9,663 nt of DNA, from contig CAKZNU010000092.1 of the NCBI GenBank assembly GCA_937132175.1, forward strand, positions 1 to 9,663, in the 5' to 3' direction. The stretch comes from an uncultured euryarchaeote (GTDB lineage: Archaea; Nanohalarchaeota; Nanosalinia; Nanosalinales; Nanosalinaceae). Positions 1-6,006 of the stretch are shown here, piece after piece; position 1 is the first letter of the stretch, and every line of letters begins with the position of its first letter. The notes beneath the pieces are model-generated. The model searched no databases. It saw nothing but the letters and a program-made list of their open reading frames with translations, and was not told the origin of the DNA. The position numbers and the translations under genes were made by a program.

Positions 1-67
1 TTACATCTGAGCCCTTTACCTCTTCCTCAGTTCCCGGAATAACGTGATCCTTTGACTCCTCATTCAT
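1..67 (-). CDS. 5' end of an unrecognised acidic protein (partial)
   Basis: An ATG at 65-67 on the minus strand opens a frame of 22 codons that runs off the left edge without a stop. It begins MNEESKDHVIPGTEEEVK. The acidic composition matches the other proteins here, and the position, divergent from the gene at 143, leaves a plausible promoter gap. No domain can be assigned from so few residues. The frame could be chance. A possible TATA element for it is the symmetric AT-rich site near 110-120, about 45 nt upstream of the ATG, which would give a leader of about 20 nt. Confidence 0.4.
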   Translation of the reverse strand, partial: MNEESKDHVIPGTEEEVKGSDV

Positions 68-109
68 GTCAATTATTAGTAGAGAAAGTTTTTTGACAGG
101 TCAGCATAT

Positions 110-120
110 AGATTTATAAT
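110..120 (+). promoter_or_regulatory. TATA box for the gene at 143
   Basis: The element reads GATTTATAAT and is centred about 27 nt upstream of the GTG at 143. An archaeal TATA box sits about 26 nt before the transcription start, so transcription should begin at or next to the GTG, giving a leaderless mRNA. With the following C the site is nearly symmetric (GATT-TAT-AATC), so it might also serve the divergent gene at 67. Confidence 0.6.
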
Positions 121-142
121 CAACCCTGAGTGATAAAATGAT

Positions 143-946
143 GTGAGTATCAGAGATCTTATCCCCAGCTTTGGAAGCAGAAACGCAGAAGAGCGGGATA
201 AACCCGTCAAGGCGGATGGAGGTGTAGCTAGTCAGACCCCTGAAGGCGGTAATCGGCCTTCGGACCAACCCGAGAAGGCTCTTAAGGATCCTGAGGAAAT
301 AGATTTCAGAGTATATAATCAGGAGTTTAGCACTCAGGGGACGAGCAACCACTTGAACGTTGCCAGGAGCCCTCTCATCCGGAGATGGGAAAAAGGTATA
401 GAGCTACTGGAAAACAAGGTGAATTCTATGATTGAGGGCCTTGGAGAGGACAAGAAGAGACAGATACAGAACGATATAGAGGTTTTAGAGCAAAGCAATC
501 GTGGCGGGCTGCCAGGAGATCATTCACGGGAGGAGAAGGTTATCGTATCCTGCTGGATTCTACACCAACGCTCAATGCAGGTGAAAGAGCTTACCGAGGC
601 TCTTTTCGAGGTATCTAATGAAATTGGAGATACAAACTACCAAGAACCAAAGAGAAAAGCAGCAACAATTTACAAGGACGTCTATACCACGGTAAGAGGT
701 TCTATACATCTATATCGGTATATATTCCGGGTTTACAGCGATATCCAGAGTAGGAAGAGTAAGAGGGTAGCAAAGCAGGCGGCCTCAGTATACATGAACT
801 CTGTAAAGGCTTTCAGCGCTGCCTCAGCTGACATGGGAATGGAGATAGCATCTGTGAAAGAATGGACAGGCTGGAATCCCGAGGACATAGAAGAAGGGAG
901 AGGAGTTACGATCTTCCAGCAGTTCTTCGATGAACCTCTTCGATAG
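143..946 (+). CDS. Unrecognised helical protein, 267 aa
   Basis: I do not recognise this family. Residues 1-55 are rich in Gly, Pro, Asp, Glu and Lys and look disordered. Residues 75-245 are a run of predicted amphipathic helices with regular hydrophobic spacing. There is a single Cys (C137, in the string VSCWILHQ) and an aromatic, basic patch around 180-210 (YKDVYTTVRG, YRYIFRVY, RKSKR). I see no signal peptide, membrane segment or catalytic motif. The start is GTG: it is the first start codon in frame after a stop at 134-136, and the TATA box is 27 nt upstream. It stands alone, 80 nt before the next gene. The stretch from about 127 to 225 resembles in layout the C-terminal halves of the proteins at 1720 and 5158 (charged helix, an N-Y-P-like turn, then two helices). 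That relationship is inference only. A structural or regulatory helical-bundle role is possible but not shown. Confidence 0.8.
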   Translation: MSIRDLIPSFGSRNAEERDKPVKADGGVASQTPEGGNRPSDQPEKALKDPEEIDFRVYNQEFSTQGTSNHLNVARSPLIRRWEKGIELLENKVNSMIEGLGEDKKRQIQNDIEVLEQSNRGGLPGDHSREEKVIVSCWILHQRSMQVKELTEALFEVSNEIGDTNYQEPKRKAATIYKDVYTTVRGSIHLYRYIFRVYSDIQSRKSKRVAKQAASVYMNSVKAFSAASADMGMEIASVKEWTGWNPEDIEEGRGVTIFQQFFDEPLR

Positions 947-996
947 TATTCAGGTATGACGGGGTTTAATGGAAAACCAAGAGCAGGCCATGTTAG

Positions 997-1006
997 CATT
1001 TAATAG
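997..1006 (+). promoter_or_regulatory. TATA box for the gene at 1027
   Basis: The element CATTTAATAG is centred 25 nt upstream of the GTG start at 1027, the spacing expected for a leaderless transcript. No Shine-Dalgarno sequence precedes the GTG. Confidence 0.5.
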
Positions 1007-1026
1007 TTACAACACAACTTGTTTGC

Positions 1027-1536
1027 GTGAGGTTTGAGGACAACGGTGCAAGGCTACATAGAGGAGAAACTCTGATATCCTCAGACCCATCATTTCAGAT
1101 GGATTCTGTCCCTGAGGAGCTGTATGAAGAGGTGAAGATGGAGACAGACGGGGAGGGTAAAGAGTACCTTAACCGTCTCCGTGAGTCATCTCGTAGCGTG
1201 ATTGACTATGAGGAATCACCGAGTCGAGGCCAGGAGTTCAGGATGTCGGACTGGCTGGAATCAGAGATGAAAGGATCCTGCCTTGAGAGAGCTTTCCTTC
1301 TGCACGGCTTTCATCTCCTGGCGGATAATGATCCGGACACCGAGTTTGAGGACCTGAAGCCCAGAATTCACGTAGGATACGTTGACGCAGGAGATTCATA
1401 CGGCGGACATGCATGGACATCTGTGGAGTTTGGAGGAGAAAGGTATATCAGCGACCCAATGCTGGCCTCCGATGACCTCCAGAGGTTTGAGGATCCCGAG
1501 TTTCGTTACCAAGAGGATACGCTGATAGTAGACTGA
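1027..1536 (+). CDS. Transglutaminase-like cysteine-triad protein, 169 aa
   Basis: The C-terminal half shows the three motifs of the transglutaminase-like/cysteine protease fold: Cys85 at the start of a helix (GSCLERAFLLHGF), His128 in GGHAWTSVEF and Asp143 in GERYISDPM. The Cys-His gap of 43 and His-Asp gap of 15 residues fit that fold. Archaeal members may be peptidases or amidases acting on protein side chains, and their substrates are mostly unknown. Residues 1-75 form an acidic, mostly helical region of unknown role. There is no signal peptide or membrane segment, so it is probably cytoplasmic. The GTG start is chosen because the TATA box lies 25 nt before it. The gene stands between the helical protein at 143 and tRNA-Phe, with no shared operon visible. 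An inactive relative is possible, but all three triad residues are in place. Confidence 0.8.
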   Translation: MRFEDNGARLHRGETLISSDPSFQMDSVPEELYEEVKMETDGEGKEYLNRLRESSRSVIDYEESPSRGQEFRMSDWLESEMKGSCLERAFLLHGFHLLADNDPDTEFEDLKPRIHVGYVDAGDSYGGHAWTSVEFGGERYISDPMLASDDLQRFEDPEFRYQEDTLIVD

Positions 1537-1547
1537 GATCAGCCCGA

Positions 1548-1556
1548 TTATTAAAC
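1548..1556 (+). promoter_or_regulatory. TATA box for tRNA-Phe
   Basis: TTATTAAAC is centred about 30 nt upstream of the tRNA 5' end. It lies just after the stop codon of the preceding gene. A second AT-rich string at 1575-1579 is too close to the tRNA to act as its TATA box. Confidence 0.45.
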
Positions 1557-1581
1557 TTAGCTCTCAAAATTGGGTTATATT

Positions 1582-1655
1582 GGCCGAGTAGCTCAGCCTG
1601 GGAGAGCGCTTGACTGAAGATCAAGTTGTCCCCGGTTCAAATCCGGGCTCGGCCA
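1582..1655 (+). tRNA. tRNA-Phe (GAA)
   Basis: The 74-nt cloverleaf is complete. The 7-bp acceptor stem pairs GGCCGAG with CTCGGCC and the discriminator base is A. The D arm reads TAGCTCAGCCTGGGAGAGC. The anticodon stem pairs CTTGA with TCAAG around the loop CTGAAGA, giving anticodon GAA for phenylalanine. The T arm is CCCGG-TTCAAAT-CCGGG. CCA is not encoded (the next bases are CTACA), as is usual in archaea. There is no intron. Confidence 0.97.
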
Positions 1656-1686
1656 CTACATAAAAAGGAATTTACTTTCCATTCAG

Positions 1687-1696
1687 GATTTATTAC
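1687..1696 (+). promoter_or_regulatory. TATA box for the gene at 1720
   Basis: GATTTATTAC is centred 28 nt before the ATG at 1720, predicting a leaderless or nearly leaderless transcript that starts downstream of tRNA-Phe and is independent of it. Confidence 0.55.
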
Positions 1697-1719
1697 GATA
1701 GTTTTCATATACATGTAGT

Positions 1720-2256
1720 ATGTCCGAACACCCGGAGTGGCTACAGGATCTTAAGAAGGATCTGGTAAGAGATGTCTCTGACGAAAAACTCAGCGAGGAT
1801 GATGCAAAATCTGTAATTCAGAGAGCCGAATACTTCGCTGAGTACGAGGGGGAAATATACGAGACAATTTATGACTCAGTGAAGAAAATTGGTGAAGCGA
1901 ATAGAAAAGAAGATCCTGATATAGCTAGAGAAGGCATAAATGAGCTTAAACGTGAGATAGAGGACCTAAATCAGAAGTGCCAGGAGGCTGAAGAGGAAAT
2001 CAATTATCCGCCGGTAGAGGCTTTTCTTCTCGGCCAGAGGCTCTCTGTGATAATCGCAAAAATCCATAATGCACTGGAAGATTATGAAGAACAGGGTATG
2101 CCGGTCTACAGACCCGAGTTTGTAGGAGAGTTTATCGAGCCCCTGGGACAAGTTGCTAAGCTATCCATCCATAATCTTGAGAACGACGAGACCAAGAGGA
2201 GACTCAGAAATATTAAGGAGTCAATGGAAGAGAAGATGGAGGCAGAAGGCGAATAG
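1720..2256 (+). CDS. Unrecognised acidic coiled-coil protein, 178 aa
   Basis: I cannot assign a family. The protein is strongly acidic and almost wholly helical. Residues 60-95 (around INELKREIEDLNQKCQEAEE) have heptad-like spacing suggesting a coiled coil. A turn at NYPP (95-98) is followed by a more hydrophobic helix (AFLLGQRLSVIIAKI, 101-115), a second Pro-containing linker (128-132) and a final helical hairpin ending in a charged tail. There is no signal peptide, membrane span or metal-binding motif. The ATG start is supported by the TATA box 28 nt upstream. The gene is single, downstream of tRNA-Phe and convergent with the ATPase gene. Its C-terminal part can be laid over the end of the protein at 5158 through the shared string IIAKI and the spacing of later hydrophobic residues. 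Homology is possible but unproven. Confidence 0.83.
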   Translation: MSEHPEWLQDLKKDLVRDVSDEKLSEDDAKSVIQRAEYFAEYEGEIYETIYDSVKKIGEANRKEDPDIAREGINELKREIEDLNQKCQEAEEEINYPPVEAFLLGQRLSVIIAKIHNALEDYEEQGMPVYRPEFVGEFIEPLGQVAKLSIHNLENDETKRRLRNIKESMEEKMEAEGE

Positions 2257-2335
2257 AGCGGCTCAGATGCACAGGGTTTTCAAGCCCGCAGAATATCTCA
2301 GCACTCTTCAGGAAGTCCTGATAATTCGAGCAAGA

Positions 2336-2341
2336 TTTTTT
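2336..2341 (+). terminator. T-tract terminator between convergent genes
   Basis: A run of six T on the plus strand lies about 80 nt after the stop codon of the gene at 1720 and overlaps the stop codon of the convergent ATPase gene. Archaeal RNA polymerase terminates at such T-tracts without needing a hairpin. I see no other feature in 2257-2339. Confidence 0.4.
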
Positions 2342-5027
2342 ACTCCGTGTGGTATACCCTCTTGCCGTATCTCCGGGAGAGAAGTCTCCTGATGCCGGAC
2401 TCCAGGAGTACGAATACGGTGAGTGAGGCTGCGATGATGCCCCAGTTCTGGAGTGAAAGCTCTGTGATGCCGAAGAGGTTGGATATCGGGGTATAGACTA
2501 TTGCGAGGTGTGATATCATTGAGGCAGCTATGGCTCCGATGAGGTACTTGTTCTTCAGGAAGCTGAGTTCGTAGTCCTGTCTTATGATGTAAAACATCAG
2601 CATCTCGAAGAAGGCAAGTGCCATAAACAGCATGGTCTGGGCCATCACGAAGTTCTCGATGTTCAGGAAGAAGATCGGGAGCGATGTAAGGGCTGCCAGA
2701 GGTCCTGTAAGCGCTATTAAAGCTATGATCTTTCTGTCTAGGACGGGTTCGTCCGCTCCTCTCGGCGGCCTCTTCATTATTCCCTCTACCTTCGGGTCTT
2801 TGGTAAGGGCTATGGCCGGTGGACCGTCGCTGGCGAAGTTCACCCACAGAATCTGTGCTGCGGTGAGGATTACTGCGTCCGAGCCCGAGAACTCTCCGGG
2901 GAAAAGCAATCCTGCTATCAGGGTACCCAGGAATACAAACATTACCTCTCCGGAGTTTGTCGAAAGTATCTGGCTGGTGGTCTTGCGTATAGTATCGAAT
3001 ATGTGACGTCCCTCCGAGATTGCGTCTCTTATCGTGACGAAGTTGTCATCCTGTAGAACCATGTCGCTGCTTTTCTTGGCGACGTCTGTACCACGTTCAC
3101 CCATCGCTATCCCGACATCTGCGTGTTTCAGGGCCGGGGCATCGTTTACACCGTCTCCGGTCATCGCAACGTTGAAGCCCTGATCCTTCAGAGCCTCCGA
3201 TATCTTGACCTTGTGCTCGGGGTTGACACGGGCAAATATCTCCGCATCGTTTACGGCGTCCTGGAGCTCGGAGTCCGTCATCTCCTCTATTTCCTGTCCG
3301 GTGACCGCATTCTCCGTGGAAAAGCCCAGCTGCTCGCCCACAGCCTTCGCCGTCTCAACGTTGTCTCCTGTAGCCATAACAACCTTTATTCCTGCTGTAC
3401 GGCAGTCATGTACCGCCTCTCGGACCTCCTCTCTGGGAGGATCAATCATGCCTTGAAGCCCGAGGAAAACCATCTCCGACTCCAGCTCCTCGCTTCCAGC
3501 ATCAGCATCCACATCTTTCTTCCTTGCGAAGCCAAGCACACGTAAAGCATCGTTGGCGTACTCATGGTTTCTATCCCTGATCTCCTGACGCATCTCTTCG
3601 TCCAGATCCTTTACCTCTCCGTCCATCAACACCCTGTCACATCTCTCCAGGACGGTTCCGGGAGCGCCCTTCATGTAAGCGGTATCGTCACTTACAACCG
3701 TCATGCGTTTCCTGCTTGAGGAGAAAGGAACAGTGGTCTGTCGGCTGTACTCTTTTTCGATACCTGCCTTAGCCGAAGAGACAAGCAAAGCCGTCTCAGT
3801 AGGCTCTCCCCGGTACTCCATCTCTCCGTCCTCGGTCTCTACGACCTCGGCATTGTTACATATCCGGCCGCATTCAAGTATCTCATCTATATCTCCGTCA
3901 GGATCTACAACCTGGTCCCCGGACCTGAACTCTCCGTCAGTATCCATACCGGTGCCTGTAACTTCGTACTCGTTGCCCGGCGTATAAACCTTCTTTACCG
4001 TCATTACTCCCTCTGTCAGGGTTCCGGTCTTGTCTGTAACGATGTGATCTACCGATCCCAGGGCCTCTACCACCGGCAGGCTGCGAACCAGCGCATCCTC
4101 CTTCAGAAGCCGTTTCGAACCTATGGAAAGGGTAAGGGTAACAATAGGCGGTAGCGACTCCGGAACACCCGCGACCGAGAGACCTATACCAAGGAGCACT
4201 ATGGTTAGAAGATCTGCTCCTGTCAACGCAGCCTGTACAGCAGCCGTCAGTCCAACAATACCAAGTACAAGGACAGCTATACGGGTTCCAAGCCTGTCCA
4301 CCTCCTTCTGGAAGGGAGTCTGTTCGTCTTCAGCCGTAGATATCTGTTCGGCAATTCCTCCTACCTCCGTCTCCATTCCCGTACCTACCACGACCGCCTT
4401 TCCACGCCCCTTCACGACGTGGGTGTCCATGAAGACCATGTTATCACGGTCTGCAACAGGAGTGTCGTCTTCCAGCTTCCCCGTGGACTTGCTAACGGAC
4501 TCACTTTCCCCTGTCAGAGCTGACTCATCCGTGCTCAGAGAATCTGCCTCTATAAGACGGGCATCAGCAGGAACCGCATCACCCTGTTCAAGCTCCACAA
4601 CGTCACCAGGAACCACTTCAGTTGAATCCACCTCCTTCTTGCGGCCGCCACGGACAACGGTGGCGTTCGGCGTAGACATCTTCTTCAGAACCTCTATAGA
4701 CTTTTCCGCCCTGTAATCCTGGATAAACCCGAAGATGCCGTTGGCAGACAGGATCAGAAATATTATCGCAGCTTCCCCAAGCTTCGCCTCCTCACCCGGG
4801 AAAAAGCCTATACCGATCGAGAGAAAAGCAGCAAAGATCAGCAGGTAGATGAGATTATCCTGAAACTGGGAAATAAAGATCCTTAGCGGAGAGATCTCAT
4901 CGCCCTGATCAATCACGTTTTCACCGTACTCCTCGATCCTCTCCTCAGCCTCATCCGAACCCAGACCGTTCTCTCCCGAGTCCAGTCTCGAGAAAACCTC
5001 GGAAACATCGGTGCTGTACCAGTTCAT
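2340..5027 (-). CDS. P2-type cation-transporting ATPase, probably Ca2+
   Basis: This is a full-length (895 aa) membrane pump that uses ATP to move cations across the cytoplasmic membrane. Motifs in order: N-terminal cation-ATPase domain (1-60); actuator domain with TGES (172-175); M4 with VPESLPP (288-294); phosphorylation motif DKTGT with Asp332; nucleotide-binding domain with KGAPGT (453-458); DPPR (529-532); TGDN (553-556); hinge TGDGVNDAP (623-631); then six C-terminal membrane helices. Ion-site residues of the Ca2+-ATPase type are present: Glu290 in M4, Asn691 and Glu694 in M5 (STNSGEV), Asn730 and Asp734 in M6 (WVNFASDGPPA). This supports a P2 pump, closest in layout to SERCA/PMR1-like Ca2+-ATPases; Na+ cannot be excluded. 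Two differences from SERCA are PESLPP for PEGLPA in M4 and Ser733 for Thr in M6. The start ATG has a TATA box about 34 nt upstream. It is monocistronic, with the gene at 5158 divergent from it. Confidence 0.96.
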   Translation of the reverse strand: MNWYSTDVSEVFSRLDSGENGLGSDEAEERIEEYGENVIDQGDEISPLRIFISQFQDNLIYLLIFAAFLSIGIGFFPGEEAKLGEAAIIFLILSANGIFGFIQDYRAEKSIEVLKKMSTPNATVVRGGRKKEVDSTEVVPGDVVELEQGDAVPADARLIEADSLSTDESALTGESESVSKSTGKLEDDTPVADRDNMVFMDTHVVKGRGKAVVVGTGMETEVGGIAEQISTAEDEQTPFQKEVDRLGTRIAVLVLGIVGLTAAVQAALTGADLLTIVLLGIGLSVAGVPESLPPIVTLTLSIGSKRLLKEDALVRSLPVVEALGSVDHIVTDKTGTLTEGVMTVKKVYTPGNEYEVTGTGMDTDGEFRSGDQVVDPDGDIDEILECGRICNNAEVVETEDGEMEYRGEPTETALLVSSAKAGIEKEYSRQTTVPFSSSRKRMTVVSDDTAYMKGAPGTVLERCDRVLMDGEVKDLDEEMRQEIRDRNHEYANDALRVLGFARKKDVDADAGSEELESEMVFLGLQGMIDPPREEVREAVHDCRTAGIKVVMATGDNVETAKAVGEQLGFSTENAVTGQEIEEMTDSELQDAVNDAEIFARVNPEHKVKISEALKDQGFNVAMTGDGVNDAPALKHADVGIAMGERGTDVAKKSSDMVLQDDNFVTIRDAISEGRHIFDTIRKTTSQILSTNSGEVMFVFLGTLIAGLLFPGEFSGSDAVILTAAQILWVNFASDGPPAIALTKDPKVEGIMKRPPRGADEPVLDRKIIALIALTGPLAALTSLPIFFLNIENFVMAQTMLFMALAFFEMLMFYIIRQDYELSFLKNKYLIGAIAASMISHLAIVYTPISNLFGITELSLQNWGIIAASLTVFVLLESGIRRLLSRRYGKRVYHTE

Positions 5028-5055
5028 CTATTTACATCTATTATTGAGCAAAGAC

Positions 5056-5067
5056 GTTAATATATCC
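5056..5067 (-). promoter_or_regulatory. TATA box for the P-type ATPase gene
   Basis: On the minus strand the element reads GGATATATTAAC, centred about 34 nt upstream of the ATPase ATG. This predicts a leader of only a few nucleotides. No Shine-Dalgarno sequence is present. Confidence 0.55.
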
Positions 5068-5093
5068 CCGGTCGTACGTAACCATAGCTTCCG

Positions 5094-5103
5094 TTTCCTT
5101 TAT
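5094..5103 (+). promoter_or_regulatory. Possible TATA element for the gene at 5158
   Basis: The string TCCTTTATGA lies about 58 nt upstream of the ATG at 5158 and would leave a leader of about 30 nt. A weaker candidate, GATAAC at 5133-5138, lies about 22 nt upstream of the ATG. Neither is convincing, so the promoter of this gene is less clear than its neighbours'. Confidence 0.25.
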
Positions 5104-5157
5104 GAGTCACATCAATACAAACCAAACTGTGGGATAACAGGGCTGATTACCAAAACC

Positions 5158-5721
5158 ATGATAGACGAAGAAACATACAATACCTGGATGCAAGGAGCAA
5201 GAGCAAAACAAGACAAAAAAGGCATAAAGTCTCTTTATAAAGCGGACTACTCTGTAAAAAACCTAAAAGATAATTTGGAGGCCATTGATAACCGTGTCAA
5301 CCGTATAGATGATGAAGAGCTCCAAGAATCTACCGTGAAGGCATTTGAACGCTTCGGCAAAGAAATAGGGCCAGGGCTACTTTATATACAGAAGCGAATG
5401 TCAAAAATGGATGGCTGGAAATCTAGGAGAACCGTCAGTAAACGGAAAGAGAAAAAAATGGCTGTAGAGGTATGCTGGGACATAGTGACGGAGATAGAAG
5501 AACTCATACATTATTTGGATGAAAATACCGTATACCCAAAGAGCATCATAGCCAAAATAAATAAATATATAAAACAACAAAATCCACAACCTGGCATAGA
5601 TATTATAGGAATCATTCACCTCTGCGAAATAGTTGAGCAGTACGCCGAGGATGAACACGTTAAGGATCTAGGCGATGAAGCCAGGAGTATTAAAAATGAG
5701 TTTTTAGAGTGGAGTGGATAG
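5158..5721 (+). CDS. Unrecognised AT-rich, lysine-rich helical protein, 187 aa
   Basis: No family is recognised. The frame could extend upstream to 5011, but that would overlap the start and promoter of the divergent ATPase gene, so the ATG at 5158 is preferred. The protein is helical throughout, with a coiled-coil-like segment around 33-70, a basic stretch at 87-100 (WKSRRTVSKRKEKK), a hydrophobic helix with Cys106 (VEVCWDIVTEI) and a C-terminal pair of helices after a Tyr-Pro turn (125-135) and a Pro-rich linker (142-146). There is no signal peptide or membrane span. Its base composition differs from its neighbours: counted sub-segments are 37% (5161-5220) and 27% (5521-5580) G+C, against roughly 58% in a sample of the ATPase gene. 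It is also much more basic than the surrounding acidic proteins. Both suggest recent acquisition or weak constraint. Parts resemble in layout the proteins at 143 and 1720. It converges on the next gene with 9 nt between stop codons. Confidence 0.78.
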   Translation: MIDEETYNTWMQGARAKQDKKGIKSLYKADYSVKNLKDNLEAIDNRVNRIDDEELQESTVKAFERFGKEIGPGLLYIQKRMSKMDGWKSRRTVSKRKEKKMAVEVCWDIVTEIEELIHYLDENTVYPKSIIAKINKYIKQQNPQPGIDIIGIIHLCEIVEQYAEDEHVKDLGDEARSIKNEFLEWSG

Positions 5722-5730
5722 GACTAGAAT

Positions 5731-5937
5731 CTACCATGGGTCGTGTTCGTATCCGTGCTCCTCCGCAACCTCTATCATTTCATCCTCAGAGGCCTCTGAA
5801 ACGGGTTTTTTCTGCCATTCCTCGAAGTCGTCGTTCATCTTCTGTACGGCCTCTGCCTCCTCCTCACTCATTATCGAGACGTTTGCCGTCCCGTCTCCGT
5901 AAAGCTCTATGATCCAGTAGTTTTCAGCTTCTTCCAT
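5731..5937 (-). CDS. Small acidic protein of unknown function, 68 aa
   Basis: The protein is short and highly acidic: an N-terminal strand-like part (YWIIELYGDGTANVSI, about residues 7-22), then an acidic helix (SEEEAEAVQKMNDDFEEW) and an acidic tail ending HGYEHDPW. The pattern suggests a small folded domain, strands followed by a helix, but I recognise no family. A TTG seven codons upstream (5956-5958) would give 75 residues. I prefer the ATG at 5935-5937 because the TATA-like element at 5961-5970 then lies 29 nt before it; from the TTG it would be only about 8 nt away. It follows argS on the same strand after about 70 nt and probably has its own promoter. The acidic composition argues that it is a real gene rather than a chance frame. 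Confidence 0.7.
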   Translation of the reverse strand: MEEAENYWIIELYGDGTANVSIMSEEEAEAVQKMNDDFEEWQKKPVSEASEDEMIEVAEEHGYEHDPW

Positions 5938-5960
5938 GGTTTCATAACCTGAAGCCAATC

Positions 5961-5970
5961 TATTAAGTTA
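5961..5970 (-). promoter_or_regulatory. TATA-like element that fixes the start of the small gene at 5937
   Basis: The minus strand reads TAACTTAATA, centred 29 nt upstream of the ATG at 5937. The spacing matches the leaderless promoters elsewhere in the window and rules against the upstream TTG start. Confidence 0.4.
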
Positions 5971-6006
5971 GATACTCTGATGCATCTTGGCTGCTGGCGT
6001 ATATGC

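Noticed and set aside
2308..2847. Minus-strand frame of 179 codons
   Set aside because: It is an alternate-frame reading of the ATPase 3' part, rich in Arg and His, without any recognisable motif.
2632..4716. Several plus-strand frames of 80-197 codons
   Set aside because: They run antisense to the P-type ATPase gene, which explains the whole interval; the products are low-complexity Ser/Thr/Pro-rich.
5011..5157. 49-codon N-terminal extension of the gene at 5158
   Set aside because: It would overlap the start codon and promoter of the divergent ATPase gene, and its composition (Leu/Tyr/Phe/His-rich) differs from the rest of the protein.
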